NCBI GenBank assembly: GCA_024036415.1
Contig: JAMWET010001089.1
Span: 1-64,000 of the forward strand
Reading direction: 5' to 3'
DNA length: 64,000 bases
Source: Prochilodus magdalenae
Lineage: Eukaryota; Chordata; Actinopteri; Characiformes; Prochilodontidae
Shown: one piece after another, positions 1 through 24,252 of the stretch
How the letters are laid out: each line of letters starts with the position of its first letter
How positions within the stretch are numbered: position 1 is the first letter of the stretch
The notes under the pieces: model-generated
Database searches by the model: none
What the model was told of the DNA's origin: nothing
What the model saw: the letters and a program-made list of their open reading frames with translations, nothing else
Position numbers and translations under genes: made by a program

Positions 1-1875
1 TTATACTGGTCACTAAAGCAGTGCGTGTTTGGCTATGTCACTAACAGCAGCAAGTGCTGTGTTTGGAATCTTATACTGGTCACTAAAGCAGCAGTGCTGT
101 GTTTGGACACTTATACTGGTCACTAAAGCAGCAGTGCTGTGTTTGGACACTTATACTGGTCACTAAAGCAGCGGTGCTGTGTTTGGACACTTATACTGGT
201 CACTAAAGCAGCAGTGCTGTGTTTGGACACTTATACTGGTCACTAAAGCAGCAGTGCTGTGTTTGGTTTGGACACTTATACTGGTCACTAAAAGCAGCAC
301 GATGTGCTGTGTTTGGACACTTATACTGGTCACTAAAGCAGCAGTGCTGTGTTTGGACACTTATACTGGTCACTAAAGCAGCAGTGCTGTGTTTGGACAC
401 TTATACTGGTCACTAAAGCAGCAGTGCTGTGTTTGGACACTTATACTGGTCACTAAAGCAGCGGTGCTGTGTTTGGACACTTATACTGGTCACTAAAGCA
501 GCAGGTGCTGTGTTTGGAACTTATATGGCACTAAAGCAGCAGTGCTGTGTTTGGACACTTATACTGGTCACTAAAGCAGCAGCAGTGCTGTGTTTGGACA
601 CTTTATACTGTCACTAAAGCAGCAGTGCTGTGTTTGGAATTCTTATACTGGTCACTAAAGCAGCAGTGCTTACTTATACTGGTCACTAAAGCAGCAGTGC
701 TGTGTTTGGACTCTTAAACTGGTCACTAAAGCAGCGGTGCTTATACTGGTCACTCAAGCAGCAGTGCTGTGTTTGGACACTTATACTGGTCACTAAAGCA
801 GCAGTGCTGTCTTTGGACACTTATACTGGTCACTAAAGCAACGGTGCTGTCTTTGGACACTTATACTGGTCACTAAAGCAGCAGTGCTATGTGTTTGGAC
901 ACTTATACTGGTCACTAAAGCAGCAGTGCTGTGTTTGGACACTTATACTGGTCACTAAAGCAGCGGTGCTGTGTTAGGACACTTATACTGGTCACTAAAG
1001 CAGCAGTGCTGTCTTTGGACACTTATACTGGTCACTAAAGCAACGGTGCTGTCTTTGGACACTTATACTGGTCACTAAAGCATGCAGCAGTGCTGCGTGT
1101 TTGGACACTTATACTGGTCACTAAAGCAGCGGTGGCTGTGTGTTTGGAATCTTATACTGGTCACTAAAGCAGCGGTTTGTGCTATGTGTTTGGACACTTA
1201 TACTGGTCACTAAAGCAGCGGTGCTGTGTTTGGACACTTATACTGGTCACTAAAGCAGCAGTGCTCTGTTTGGACACTTATACTGGTCACTAAAGCAGCG
1301 GTGCTGTGTTTGGACACTTACACTGGTCACTAAAGCAGCGGTGCTGTGTTTGGACACTTACACTGGTCACTAAAGCAGCAGTGCTGTGTTTGGACACTTA
1401 TACTGGTCACTAAAGCAGCAGTGCTGTGTTTGGACATTTCTACTGGTCACTAAAGCAGCAGTGCTGTGTTTGGACACTTATACTGGTCACTAAAGCAGCG
1501 GTGCTGTGTTTGGACACTTATTCTGGTCACTAAAGCAGCGGTGCTGTGTTTGGACATTTCTACTGGTCACTAAAGCAGCGGTGCTGTGTTTGGACACTTA
1601 TTCTGGTCACTAAAGCAGCGGTGCTGTGTTTGGACACTTATACTGGTCACTAAAGCAGCAGTGCTGTGTTTGGACACTTACACTGGTCACTAAAGCAGCA
1701 GTGCTGTGTTTGGACACTGATACTGGTCACTAAAGCAGCGGTGCTGTGTTTGGACACTTATACTGGTCACTAAAGCAGCAGTGCTGTGTTTGGACACTGA
1801 TACTGGTCACTAAAGCAGCAGTGCTGTGTTTGGACACTGATACTGGTCACTAAAGCAGCAGTGCTGTGTTTGGAC
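1..1875. repeat. 40 bp minisatellite array (about 46 units)
   Basis: The unit is 40 bases long and is built around GTGCTGTGTTTGGACACTTA followed by TACTGGTCACTAAAGCAGCA. Copies are head to tail and mostly in register, with point variants (AGCAGCA/AGCAGCG, TTATAC/TTACAC/TGATAC) and some units shortened or lengthened by a few bases, chiefly in the first 750 bases. The array is already under way at base 1, so its true left end is outside the window, and it stops abruptly near 1875. Because 40 is not a multiple of 3, the open frames on both strands are periodic artefacts and not genes. Confidence 0.97.
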
Positions 1876-2714
1876 TCATACGCAGCTGGACACCAAAACT
1901 GTCACTATAGCCATTACGAAGCTGTGATGATGTCAAGGCGCCAGACACATCAAATCTCCTACACTTGGGTATTGTGTAGTCATTGTAATTTGTCTAGAGT
2001 CTTTGTGTCGTGTCTGTGTCGACTCTTGTAATGTGTATGATTACCCCCAGCAATTTTATGCTCCGTGTAGTGGGAGGGGCTTATGGGGTACGAATGGAGC
2101 ATGGAGGGAAAAGGCGGTAAGTCGGGCTAAAGTGCAGCTAGTTGCACCCGCTGTATGAGCTACCTTTTATAGGTCAAGAGGGACCTACTAGCCATCTTGT
2201 TTTATGTTAAACACGTGTGGCACCTGAAAATAGACTGGACCATCTCCGAATTCAATGTGGCTGCCTCATAACATCAACCACTCGCCACCACACCACCACA
2301 GAAGCCTTTTCTATAAGGAGGAGCTATACAAAAAGAACGTAGATTTGGAAATCAAACAAAGAAGCTGCTAGTGTTCTTAGAACAATGATTTGGCCACCCC
2401 AGCGTCCAAACCTCAGTATGTGTTTTAATTATTGAAATTGTGAGAAGCAATAAGTACAACCAGCTTGTATGACTAAACTTTGGAGGTGTGCAAAACCAGC
2501 TCTACAGAGAAACAGGTCAACTGAAAAGGATGGGCACCATGTAAAATAGGAAGAGTGGACACTGCTGAACGCTGAATACAGTAAGTCCATATGTAGTTGT
2601 TAAGTAAGTATTAAGTTGCTTCTGTGTAATTTCCCTTAAGCTAAGCTGTCTTTTTCTTACTCCTTATGACTGAAAATTAAATAAATATAGATATAATTAA
2701 TTAGCATAACCCAT
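1876..2714. other. Intergenic stretch, no gene recognised
   Basis: This single-copy-looking DNA follows the minisatellite. I see no exon with splice signals and no long open frame. The part around 2290-2580 has the flavour of an old DNA-transposon relic but I cannot place it in a family. Confidence 0.5.
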
Positions 2715-3348
2715 ATACACTCATCATCAAAGGAATAGTTTGGGAATTGGGAAGTATTGGGAAAGGAAGATAAAGGTTACAATAAATGATGTTAAATTTA
2801 GACTGATATGGGCAATATTGATTGAGCTACACATACAGAAGTCTATCTCTCAGTATGGTGTTGGGCGGCCATGTTTGCTAATGCAACACACCAGAGTTGT
2901 AGAGGTTCCTAATGGTGTCCTGTAATAATCCATCCCATGCAGCTTGAATATTCACACACAGTTCCTGCAGATTTTGCGGTAGGGGTGGAAGTGTAATAAC
3001 ATTAGGCCTTCTGGACATGTAACGCATGACAACAAACCATTGATCTTGGCACTGAACACACATGCATCCACACACGGATTTATTGGTCGGCTCCACCAAG
3101 ACAGAAGTGGGACTCATCACTGAAGATGACCCGCTGCCATTCTGAAATACTCCATGACCGTTTGGCACGACACCGTTGCAGTGACGTTGATGTGGACGGC
3201 TGTTGTAACGGTCTTTGTGTATATAGCCCTGCACTGTGCACCCGTCTGCCAATGGTGCTGGCATTAACAGGATGACCTTACCCAATAAGTTTCATTCCTG
3301 TTGCTAGATGCCTTCTGGGTGCAACTACTCTTTTAAGGATGAGTGTAT
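2715..3348 (-). mobile_element. Tc1/mariner-like element, family A, degenerate copy
   Basis: The ends are inverted repeats: ATACACTCATC at 2715-2725 and GATGAGTGTAT at 3338-3348, next to TA as expected for this superfamily. The interior contains, in reverse orientation, a conserved block (CATCCCATGCAGCTTGAATA near 2932) that recurs in at least five other places in the window (about 20.4, 25.5, 29.5, 39.2 and 50.4-51.3 kb). The transposase is broken by stops and frameshifts and much of it is deleted, so the copy cannot be autonomous. Confidence 0.8.
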
Positions 3349-3775
3349 CTACCTGGATTATGGAGAAGTGTAACATGGGGTTCAATGGGCCAACAAATGC
3401 AGTATAATGAACAGAAAGGAGGGGGTCTCCCATTTGTCCCTCTGGTGACCCATAGTACTCCATACTCCTCTTTGGAAGTACAATAAGCACATCATCAAAC
3501 ATCAGTTTGAAATATCAGACAAGGGTGGTGGTGGTTTGTTTTGCACAGTTATCTGCTAAGTTCAAAATCATTGTGCACCCTTAATGCAGAATTCACAGTG
3601 CTATGCACGCACCATCCGTCATATCTTACACAGCCTCCAAAACATGAGCATTCACAGTACGGGCCGCATTACAGGTGCAGCATCATACTGAAAATCATTC
3701 ACAGGAATGCAAACAAACACCGTATTGTCTGCCAGGCAAACAATGGAAATGTTTTTTTCTAGTTTACACAGAGAG

Positions 3776-3809
<34 letters not shown>

Positions 3810-4289
3810 TGGGGTGGTCAGTGTTTTCCTATCCCCCGAAATGTCACTGCATGCCCAACACTGGGTGGGTTTTAGCTGCTTGATTTTTCAAGCACTAAAT
3901 GGCCAGAGGCGTCCTCATCAGATCTGCGTGGAGCTCAGTGCGCTGCTGTCTCTGGGTGCCGCTGAGCTACAGCTACACTGCCATCCAGAGGGCAAAGAAG
4001 GTTAATGCTGTAATTCTGGTCATCTGCTACAGCCGGCCAGCACAATGCTGCCAAGTAGGGATCCGGTATATTTAGGCTGGATTACTGCAGCTCTGCCACA
4101 TTATTAGGCACAGCTAGCTGGTATCTGGACTTGCTGTCTATTTTCCAAGGTCTGCTCTCTGTATACATCGTCATTGAATGCGACCCTGGTCACAGGTCAG
4201 TCCTTCAGTTGCATCAGTCAACTGAAAGTGCTATTACTGTGAAACGGAAACATATAGGAGCTTCAGCTGCTCCGCCATAAAGACCAGTG
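3349..4289. other. Intergenic stretch with a GA microsatellite
   Basis: A (GA)n run lies at about 3771-3808. The rest has no convincing exon or recognised repeat. Confidence 0.5.
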
Positions 4290-4850
4290 GGCCACATTAC
4301 TGTGGCGTGCTGTGTAGCTCCTGTTGTTGGTTTCCTCTGGAAGCAACTTCAGAGCAAAAACAGTGCATCAGCAGCTTCATAAAATAGGTTTCCATGGTCA
4401 GTCAGCTGTACACAAGGTCACTAGGTGCAATTTCAAACACCCACATTCAGAAACACAAGTGGGCAGTGAGCACACTTGCCTGGAGCGGTGGGCAGCCCTA
4501 TACGCAGCGCGTGGGGAGCAGTTGGGGGTTAGGTGTCTTACTCAAGGGCACTTCAGTTGTTACTGTAGGTTCAGGAAATAGAACCCGCAACCTTCCGGTC
4601 ACAAAGCTCATTCCCCAACCTCCAGCCCATGACTGCCCACAACTGCCAAACGGTTAGATAGTCATATGCTTTCAGCTTTATGGCAACAGTTGGGGTCCGT
4701 TCCTGTTCCAGCAGGTTTTGGCCCCTGTGTGCAGAGTGAGGTTTATTAAGGTATGGCTTGATGAGTTTAGTGTGGAGAAACTCCAGCTGGGTGCATCGAG
4801 GCCTGACCGCAACCTCACTGAACACCTGTGGGATAAATTGGAACATAAAA
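4290..4850 (+). mobile_element. Tc1-like transposase relic split by a SINE
   Basis: The left part (about 4290-4430) still reads as transposase-like protein in the plus direction (residues GSNFRAKTVHQQLHKIGFHG from 4339). The right part (4661-4850) carries the C-terminal DDE-region signature, degenerate: CCTGACCGCAACCTCACTGA then a TGTGGGAT box (PDRNLTEHLWD, equivalent to the usual PDLNPIEHLWD). A minus-strand SINE sits between them. The family is the very common fish Tc1 type; this copy has many stops. Confidence 0.7.
4431..4657 (-). repeat. tRNA-derived SINE, minus orientation
   Basis: Read on the minus strand it has the same order of blocks as the better copy at 40804-41095: a polymerase III-like head with a B-box-like GGTTCTATTTCC region, then a CCCTTGAGTAAGACACCTAA block and a CCCCCAACTGCTCCCC-like block. 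It is inserted into the Tc1 relic that flanks it on both sides. Confidence 0.7.
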
Positions 4851-4911
4851 TATGAACCAGGTCTCCGATCTTACAAATGCTTATTTGACTGAAAGGGCAA
4901 TGCATCTCCAG

Positions 4912-5029
4912 AAGAGAGAGCGAGAGACAGAGAGACATAGCGAGACAGACATAGAGAGAGACAGAGAGAGAGAGACACAGACAGACAGACAGAGAAACAG
5001 AGAGAGAGCGGGAGCGGGAGCGGGGGAGC

Positions 5030-5069
<40 letters not shown>

Positions 5070-5102
5070 CAGACAAAGAGAGAGAGACAGAAAGAGAGAG
5101 CG
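4912..5102. repeat. GA-rich imperfect microsatellite
   Basis: Almost pure purine on the plus strand: interrupted (GA)n with GACA, GAGC and GGGAGC variants. The Glu/Arg-rich and Ser/Leu-rich open frames across it are by-products of the repeat. Confidence 0.95.
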
Positions 5103-5818
5103 AGTCCCACTCTTACAGAAAAAGTGTTTCTGTCCATCCTTCTACTGTGAGAGAACACCAGTGCTATGGCTCTGAAAGCAGATGTAACAACAGAGGCCAC
5201 CCTGCACTTTAAACTTGAATTGAATGTACTGGAACTGAACCTCACTGTGTGGCAGTAGCTCCTCTGTAACATAGTGCATAATAATTTGCACAGCTGTACA
5301 GGATCATTATGTCTTCTCAGACTAGTATAGAATTTAAACCCAGATATTCATATATTGGTTTATTGTAGCTCATGTTATTTTCAGTCAGTGTAATACTTGT
5401 TAACAGTCTGTGCTCTGGGTACATGTCACACAGGTGCAGTTTCACTCTTTTTTTGTATAATTCTTTGTATGTGTGACATACTCCACGGAATAACGATTCC
5501 GATTCTGCCGAGAACCCCTCACCTAAGAAATTAAGTTGCTGGTGTTCTCATAACAATAAGCTGGCCAGTTCAGAGTCTACAGCTCAGCATCACTGAATTA
5601 TTTGGATCACAAGAAGCAGAAAAGGCAAACAACTTCCAAGACTGGACCTTGGAAGTGTGGAAAATGATCCCTGCAGATGTCCTTGAAAAGCTGAACAAGT
5701 AGGTCTTCTGAAAAGAAGGCAAAGGGTGACAGATCACCCTTTAATGGTCGGGAACTCTGTTTTTGGCTTTTTGCACTGCCACTAAAAATGTATACATTAC
5801 TACTTGTTGGCATTATTA
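5103..5818. other. Intergenic stretch, no gene recognised
   Basis: No exon or intact repeat is visible. The part from about 5520 to 5800 has weak Tc1-relic character (asparagine/lysine-rich fragments with stops), but I cannot assign a family. Confidence 0.45.
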
Positions 5819-6435
5819 CACAGTCGAGTCACATTATTATGACCACGTCTGACTGCAGCAGCGTGTGGTTTATAAAAGGTAGTCATGTTTTCATGGCATT
5901 CTCTGGACCCACGCATCCATGTGGAAGGCACTCAAAACCAATTTGGCTATGAATCCTTTGCAGATCACGTACACCCACACACTCTGAATGTCCTCCCTGG
6001 TGCGGATATGATCTTCCAGCAAGACAATGCGACATGTGCCATGGCTAGAAATGTACAGCATTGGTTGGAAGAGCATGACCAAGACTTCCAAGTACTACCC
6101 TGGCCCCCTAATTCCCTATACTTGAACCCTATGGAGCATTTGTGGGACCACCTCAATCATCATGTTCACTCTATGGATCCTCCCCGACTCACCTTCCAGG
6201 CAGATGTGCGATGCAAGCACGGTCAGCAGGGCTCCAGATACCGGTGACTACGAGGCAGCACCTTACTGAGTCACTCCCAGCCCGTCTGCCTGCTGTCTGT
6301 TCTGCACATTAGCAGTCACTCTGGATATTAGCTGCCCGTGAGGGATTCCTCATACCTCCTTAATACTCCAAGACAATTTGAGGAATTGACCACAGAAAAA
6401 GGCCCACCATGTTAGTCCTCTCGCACCTAAGATAC
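5819..6435 (+). mobile_element. Tc1-like element, family C, internally deleted
   Basis: The left end carries CACATTATTATGACCAC (about 5830), typical of one fish Tc1 family end. A 120-codon open frame at 5885-6247 encodes the C-terminal half of a DDE transposase: QQDNATCAMARNVQHWLEEH followed by PWPPNSLYLNPMEHLWDHLN. The QDNA motif and the W-P-S-L-NPMEHLWD block are hallmarks of the Tc1 catalytic core. The N-terminal helix-turn-helix half is missing, so this is a non-autonomous remnant. A second copy lies in the opposite direction at about 58955-59290. Confidence 0.8.
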
Positions 6436-6819
6436 CTGCTCTAAGTAATGCAAGAGAAAACTGTGAAAGAACCAGCGTGTTACACTTACGCAAGGAGAGA
6501 CAAGTTGTGTGAATATTGTCAAAACATCAAGACAATGCTGCTGATAAAGCATGAACACAAAACAGTCAGGAGCTACTTAAGGGAGTGCAAATATGTGGAT
6601 AAGTGTTGTATATGCTACGCCGAGGTGCAAAAGCGCTAACAGTTGAGCGTGAACAGTTGATGTAAAAGAGAAAAGGGAAGAACAGACAGAAACACCTTTA
6701 CATGTGTCATTTGTATGCGCAGTGAGTCTATACTAGAGATTCTGGGCAGTCAGGTTTAAAATACAGTAGCACCACAGCTCCCCCTAGTGGCAAAACCAAG
6801 GAAACAAACCACAGCGTTA
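6436..6819. other. Short spacer between the Tc1 remnant and the mfsd14b 3' end
   Basis: No supported feature. The open frame at 6448-6639 lacks any recognised domain and flanking signals. Confidence 0.4.
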
Positions 6820-9800
6820 GATCTTTCTCTTCTCCACCTCTTTATTCAACAATTACGCCTACTAACCAGACTCCACCACGAACAGACGTTACAATAAATA
6901 GAAGTTACTGTACAGATCATTTTTCGCCAGCAATAAAAGCTGTCCCACGTACGCAGTATTTACACTCTTTCAGGTATTTAAAAAAAATGAACATGGTTTA
7001 CATTTTAGGCACATTTGTGTATCCTCTTGAAAAGATGAGAATTGCAGAGATCGTAACACAAATATTCAACAGACAGCTGGAATTGCGCCGCCTCCCCCAT
7101 CGGGGGCCTTTTCGGTCTCCATAAAAGCTGTATTAAGATAAGAGCTGGTGAAATGAGTCGTCTCTGCCAAACCTACAAAAGCCCTGTGTCAGAGACTGGG
7201 AACGGTCCAGATATGAGTGGCCAGCGTTTCGGTTCCAAAAATATAGCAGGTTCTAGCAACATTTAATATACTCCGTTGATACTATTCAATACATGTACAA
7301 TACTTTACAATCTTAAAATACTTAATATTACCATCATTTTATGTTACATGGTCATAGTAACTGTTACAGGCTGTGCACTACAGGTCCTATATACATGCCC
7401 ATGGAATCAACCGCCGCTAATACAGGCGGTCAGTCATCCACAGCGGGACGTCAATGTTCGCAATCTCTTCCGGAAAACACTTCATCCCACCATATTTCAA
7501 AAGTTCTGCATAATTCAAATATGTGTGAGTATGTACTTATGTATGAATATACTGTATACATAAAGCCATTCAGAGTGAGTTTAATGCTTACATGTGCCCA
7601 TCTGGAGAAATCTGTTGAGTCCGAGTTGTTTATAGTGGTGGTGACATAAACCAGACGTCTGAAGCATTTTAGTAACTCACGAATAGCCAATATAATGGAA
7701 ACAAAATTATTAATTTTGATGAGCTTTGTTAAGGTTCCAAACGTTCCCTCCATAATGCCTATAGCAAAGCTGCAAAAACAAGCCTGGTTTAAATTTACTG
7801 TTATATAAAATACACACTGGCTGCCTGGGGGTGTTGTTTTATGACAGTTTTACAAATTTGTTTGGCCTAAAACACACTTTAATAGCTATTCATGCTGAAC
7901 AAGTGCATGCAGGAAGGCGTACGGCTAAAATGGTACCAAAAAAAACAAACAAAAAAACTAAAAAACATTTATTCAGGATTTACCGCTATTTACCACTGAA
8001 CTGGTTGTTTTAGATGGCCAGATTGGTATTGTAGACACTCTTGAACCCTGATTTCGATCACCACTACAAAAAATAAATGAATATTATATTAATTAAATTA
8101 GGGTAATTTCTGTACAGTGCACCATTTCACATCAAACCACTCTGAATGGATTTATTTATCTCAACAATTGAATTATGCAAAGAATGTTGAAAAAAAATGT
8201 AAGATGGAATTTAAACTCACAGATGGAAGTACAGAGTTGGACTCTGCCATCTCACATGGAGGGCCTTAACAGCTGAAGGTGGCGAAGAGAGAACAGAGGT
8301 TTGGAAAACCCCAAAGCAACAGTCCCGATAGTAATGACAACCATGAGCTGTTTTGACACGTAGTTGAGAGAAGGCTGTGACATGCTGGGCTGGAATGCTC
8401 GAAATAGAAATACAACAACAGCCAGATGGAAAAAAGGGGCCTTTCGTTCACAGTACCGCATCATAGTGAGCCATGGGAGCTCAAACCACAAATACCTCCA
8501 TGGTACTTAATAAAATTAACAATCTTAGTCACACAGATTGCTCTGTAGGGGGAATGTTAGATGTAGGAACGTATACGATATACGGCCATACGTATGGAAA
8601 TCACACGATGGAAGGAAAAGAGGAATATGACGGCTTGCCAGCTCTGTACCAGCAAACCCATGTCTTGTTTTGTTTTTTTAACTAAAAAAATAATAATAAA
8701 AAATAAAGGAATGCAGCTGCAAGTGCCCTTAAACAAATCAATACGCTTTTCAATTTCTAGGGATTAATCTTCAAAAAAGAACAAGTATGGCTACCAGCGA
8801 ATTCAGACTTGAGACTCAGAACCTCAAAAAAAAAGGTGAGGTAGCTCACGATGCTTTAGTGGAGGTGAGTGTTCAAAGATTTCCAATGAACATGATCACC
8901 ACCATGTCTGTCCTTCAAAAATTCATATACAGATATTTTAGAAACAGCTCAGTTTTACAAACCAGTTAAATAAACAGTGACTTGCAAGCTGAAGCAAAAA
9001 TGCCAGAACTACTGCATAGAAACTTGATCTGCCTAAACGCTTCGTCAACCGACCTGCTGCTCACAGTAACTATGTCAGGCTCAGCAATTCTGTTAGCACC
9101 AATTGTCTGACCTGCTGCAAAATTCAAACAATGGAACTGTCGATGAAGCTTTATGTTGAGGGCATGACCAGAATGACGTCCAAAACTGCCCATATGCCTT
9201 AGCTTTAAAATTCTACAAACCATCACAAAAAAAGTTAATAAATAATAAATAAACTCTTAGTCGCTCTTCACCGGATATGTAGGCTTTAAGGCTTGTTAAG
9301 AGAAACTCTCCAGTAACTAAGATGAAGATCCAAAGCAATCTCTCACTGATCATGGTCATCTCATGGCTCTTAATCCAAAGATGATAAAATGTACATATGT
9401 GTATATTAGTGTTCTATTAACTAAAAAAAAAACCTGACTGAAAAAAAGGTCCAAGCTTTTGCACTGATAGTAACCATTAGATTAATGAAATCTCAGCTCA
9501 AGCGATTCACTTTACTGCACTTTGCCCATGAAACCTGACTTTAAAACACATCTGTACACATTCACAAACTCCAGACGCCCTCCAATCTGAGGTTTTCCAC
9601 AAGCCCGATTGCACTTTTCTATTCTGGCTGCAGCGTGTCCAATTCCGATCGCCATCAAGCCCTTTATGAATTAGTTTGGGTATGATGTGGCGAAATACAG
9701 TTGAAAAAAAGAAAGAAAATATATTATGGATTTATGGAAAACTTTGGTTCAAAATACTCAAATTTTAGGCTATAAACCTTTTCTTGATATAAAAAAAATC

Positions 9801-9960
9801 AAATTTAAAAATAATAAATAAATAAAAAATAAATCAAATCTCCAGGGAGGTTTCGAGGGGGCCCCCCCACTGGATCTGGAGGCTGGAGGGGGAGTTAAGG
9901 GGAGGGATTTTGTGCCCCGGTTCGTCTCGTTTCACTCGAAGGGGCTTAGAGGGTTTGCAG
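6820..9960 (-). other. mfsd14b: Probable 3'UTR of mfsd14b
   Basis: On the minus strand this follows the mfsd14b stop codon without an intervening gene. A canonical AATAAA (TTTATT on the plus strand at 6841-6846) is followed 15-40 bases downstream by a TG/T-rich stretch, as expected of a cleavage site near 6820. The whole span is AT-rich and free of the transposons that crowd the flanking intergenic DNA, which fits transcribed UTR. Other A-rich stretches (for example around 9790-9840) contain further AATAAA-like hexamers, so shorter isoforms are possible. The exact end is inferred. Confidence 0.5.
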
Positions 9961-22009
<12,049 letters not shown>

Positions 22010-22109
22010 CTCATCACATATCACAGGAGTCACATAAAACCCGTGCTGAGTGCATATCTTCGGTACTCCTGCTCCTTCCAGGATGCCTCCCTCGTTTTAG
22101 CCTGAACAG

Positions 22110-22720
22110 GCCGGCCGTTCCGCTAATTTGCTGTAAAGGAGGCTCTAAACCGGGAATATCTGAGGTAGCTAACAGCAAAGGTAACGATAACGTTGCAGTG
22201 TTCTGAGGAGCTATTTGTCAGTGAAAACAGCGCCTCCTCAGACTGCAGCAAAAGGTGTTCCGGAGTCAGGCTAGAGCTGGGAGTCGATACCAGAAAGAAT
22301 CGATTCTCCGGTTTCAGAGGTTTAGAAACAGAGAGTCGGCTCAAAACAGCGTTGAGCTAGAGTCCACACAAAGACGTTCAGATTTCATATTCCATGCGTT
22401 CACCCATGATGGTGTATTATGTAGTTACTGTTAGAATATTGTATTTCGCTGGATCATCCTCTCTATGCTTTGACCAAGAAAAATTCTCAATCACTCCATT
22501 GTGGAATCGGTTCGAATCATTTGGACTCAGAAGCGAAGGAGTCGAGCAGTCCACAACGTCACAATGCGTGGGAAGCGTTATTTTGTTCTCCTACGTATAT
22601 TCGGACAAGCCACGCCTCCTACACTAGGATTGGCTAGTAGCTCATACTCGCAAGAGTTTTCAGCCAATCATCGCTAAGTGTACGTCACCCATTAGCCAAT
22701 CTTGGCGCGCGAGGCGGTGT
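22110..22720 (-). promoter_or_regulatory. Putative mfsd14b promoter, possibly bidirectional
   Basis: Within 75 bases there are three CCAAT boxes (ATTGG at 22629-22633, CCAAT at 22664-22668 and 22696-22700), a CRE-like TACGTCA at 22681-22687 and an E2F-like TTGGCGCG at 22702-22709. They lie 620-700 bases upstream of the mfsd14b start codon, with no TATA box seen. Clustered CCAAT plus CRE/E2F without TATA is typical of housekeeping or bidirectional promoters. The transcription start itself is not determined from sequence. Confidence 0.6.
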
Positions 22721-24252
22721 GTCCCGGAATAGACCTGGGAAAAAATAACGTGCGCTGGAAGAGAGAAGGTTTCAGTTCCTGTTTGTAACCGACAGCAAAA
22801 AACTAAGAATATAAAATAAAGTAGAGAATAATAAAACACATAAAATATTTAATATATGCGGAAATAAACACAGTTCACGTACCTTTGGCTGAATTTATAT
22901 GTTCGTTACCGTTTTATGAGTGATGATGCAAATTTTAGTACTAGTGACAGATGGAGCTATTCATCATTAGAAAGATTAGCATGTATTAAACCATAATCAA
23001 AACAGAACTCAGCCGGAAATTATTGGGCAGCTTTACCAGCTGAAAGCATAGAGACACTCATTCACAGCTGTCACAGGCTGCAGGCTGTCATACATGCTCA
23101 AGGGGGCAACAAATATTAAGGACCAGGCTTATGTAAAAACTTGTGATTATGATTAATTTAGTAACGTGTTGCTGAAATGTTACCTTGTATTCTCTGGGTT
23201 AATTCTGACAAGAACTATTAAAATGGAGAAATGTTATTTGTTTACACTGTATTTTCATCATTAGATCTAATAAATCAAGAGACTGTCCCAGGCCTTTGAG
23301 CGGAGAAAAGACATAGCTGTGCTAACTGTTAGCGATTCATTTCTTGTGTGAGGCAAGTTGTGGCCAAATACAGCAATTAATAAATCTAAACAGTTTGATG
23401 GGAAAGCACTGTGGTGTCTAGAAATGCTGTAATATATGCAGGTTTCTCTGTAACACTTTAAATTAAGTGTTGACTAAAGTACATTAAATAATACATTAAT
23501 TAACATGAAGTTATACTTTAACAATGGTTAACTAATGGTAGGCAAACATGCAACAATTGTTACATGTTAACATGTAAGCACATAGTTGCTACTTCGTAAC
23601 CATTGTTAATGTAATAATCCATGTTGACTAATGTATTACTTCAGATTACAGTTACTCAATATCGGTTCTTCTGATGCAAAGCAGTATTATGAGATAGAAC
23701 GGGCTTGGGCTAGCAGGTTAGCATGCTAATTATAGTAGATATATGATACGTAGACATCTCAGATGCACCCTTAACATTGTGATTTTCTCACATTCTGATG
23801 CTAATTTTAGCCACTTTTTGAATGTTCAAGCCTGAATTTCACACACTGCTCCTATAAACACTTGTTTACAGGGGCATTAGGCTATAGATGACCTGTGTTA
23901 TTTTCTGTCTTGCTTCTTTATTGTCCAGAGCCACAAAGAGCCACAGAGAAGACCACAGCCTGGACAATTCTGACCTTTCTTTGTAGAGACAGATCACTGC
24001 ATTTGAAGATTTGAGATCTGCTGTGTTCCAGTCTCTGCTGTACTTCCTGAGTGCTGGATCTTCTGTCGTGAACAACTGATTTGAGTAAGTAATATTCTGC
24101 CCTGACTGTAGCCTGTTGATCACTGTTTAGGTTCCTTATGAGAGCAATAAGGTGCTCCTCAATTCCTCAGAATATTCAATAACTTTATGTGGTCAAAACA
24201 GTAGAAGACTTTGCTGCGGTCAGTGCAATATATATGAACTTCCATCTTGATA
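22721..24252. other. Spacer between mfsd14b and the kelch gene
   Basis: No coding exon recognised. The segment 23450-23650 begins with TAACACTTTAAATTAAGTGT and has the inverted-repeat look of a fish miniature transposon: TTAACAATGG near 23518 is mirrored by CCATTGTTAA near 23600. The rest is plain AT-rich DNA. Confidence 0.5.

Noticed and set aside
163..617. Overlapping 62-65 codon open frames on both strands at the window start
   Set aside because: Products of the 40-base tandem repeat; identical peptides shifted by one unit.
4678..5272. Ser/Leu-rich and Glu/Arg-rich open frames over the GA tract
   Set aside because: Low-complexity purine repeat; no splice or domain support.
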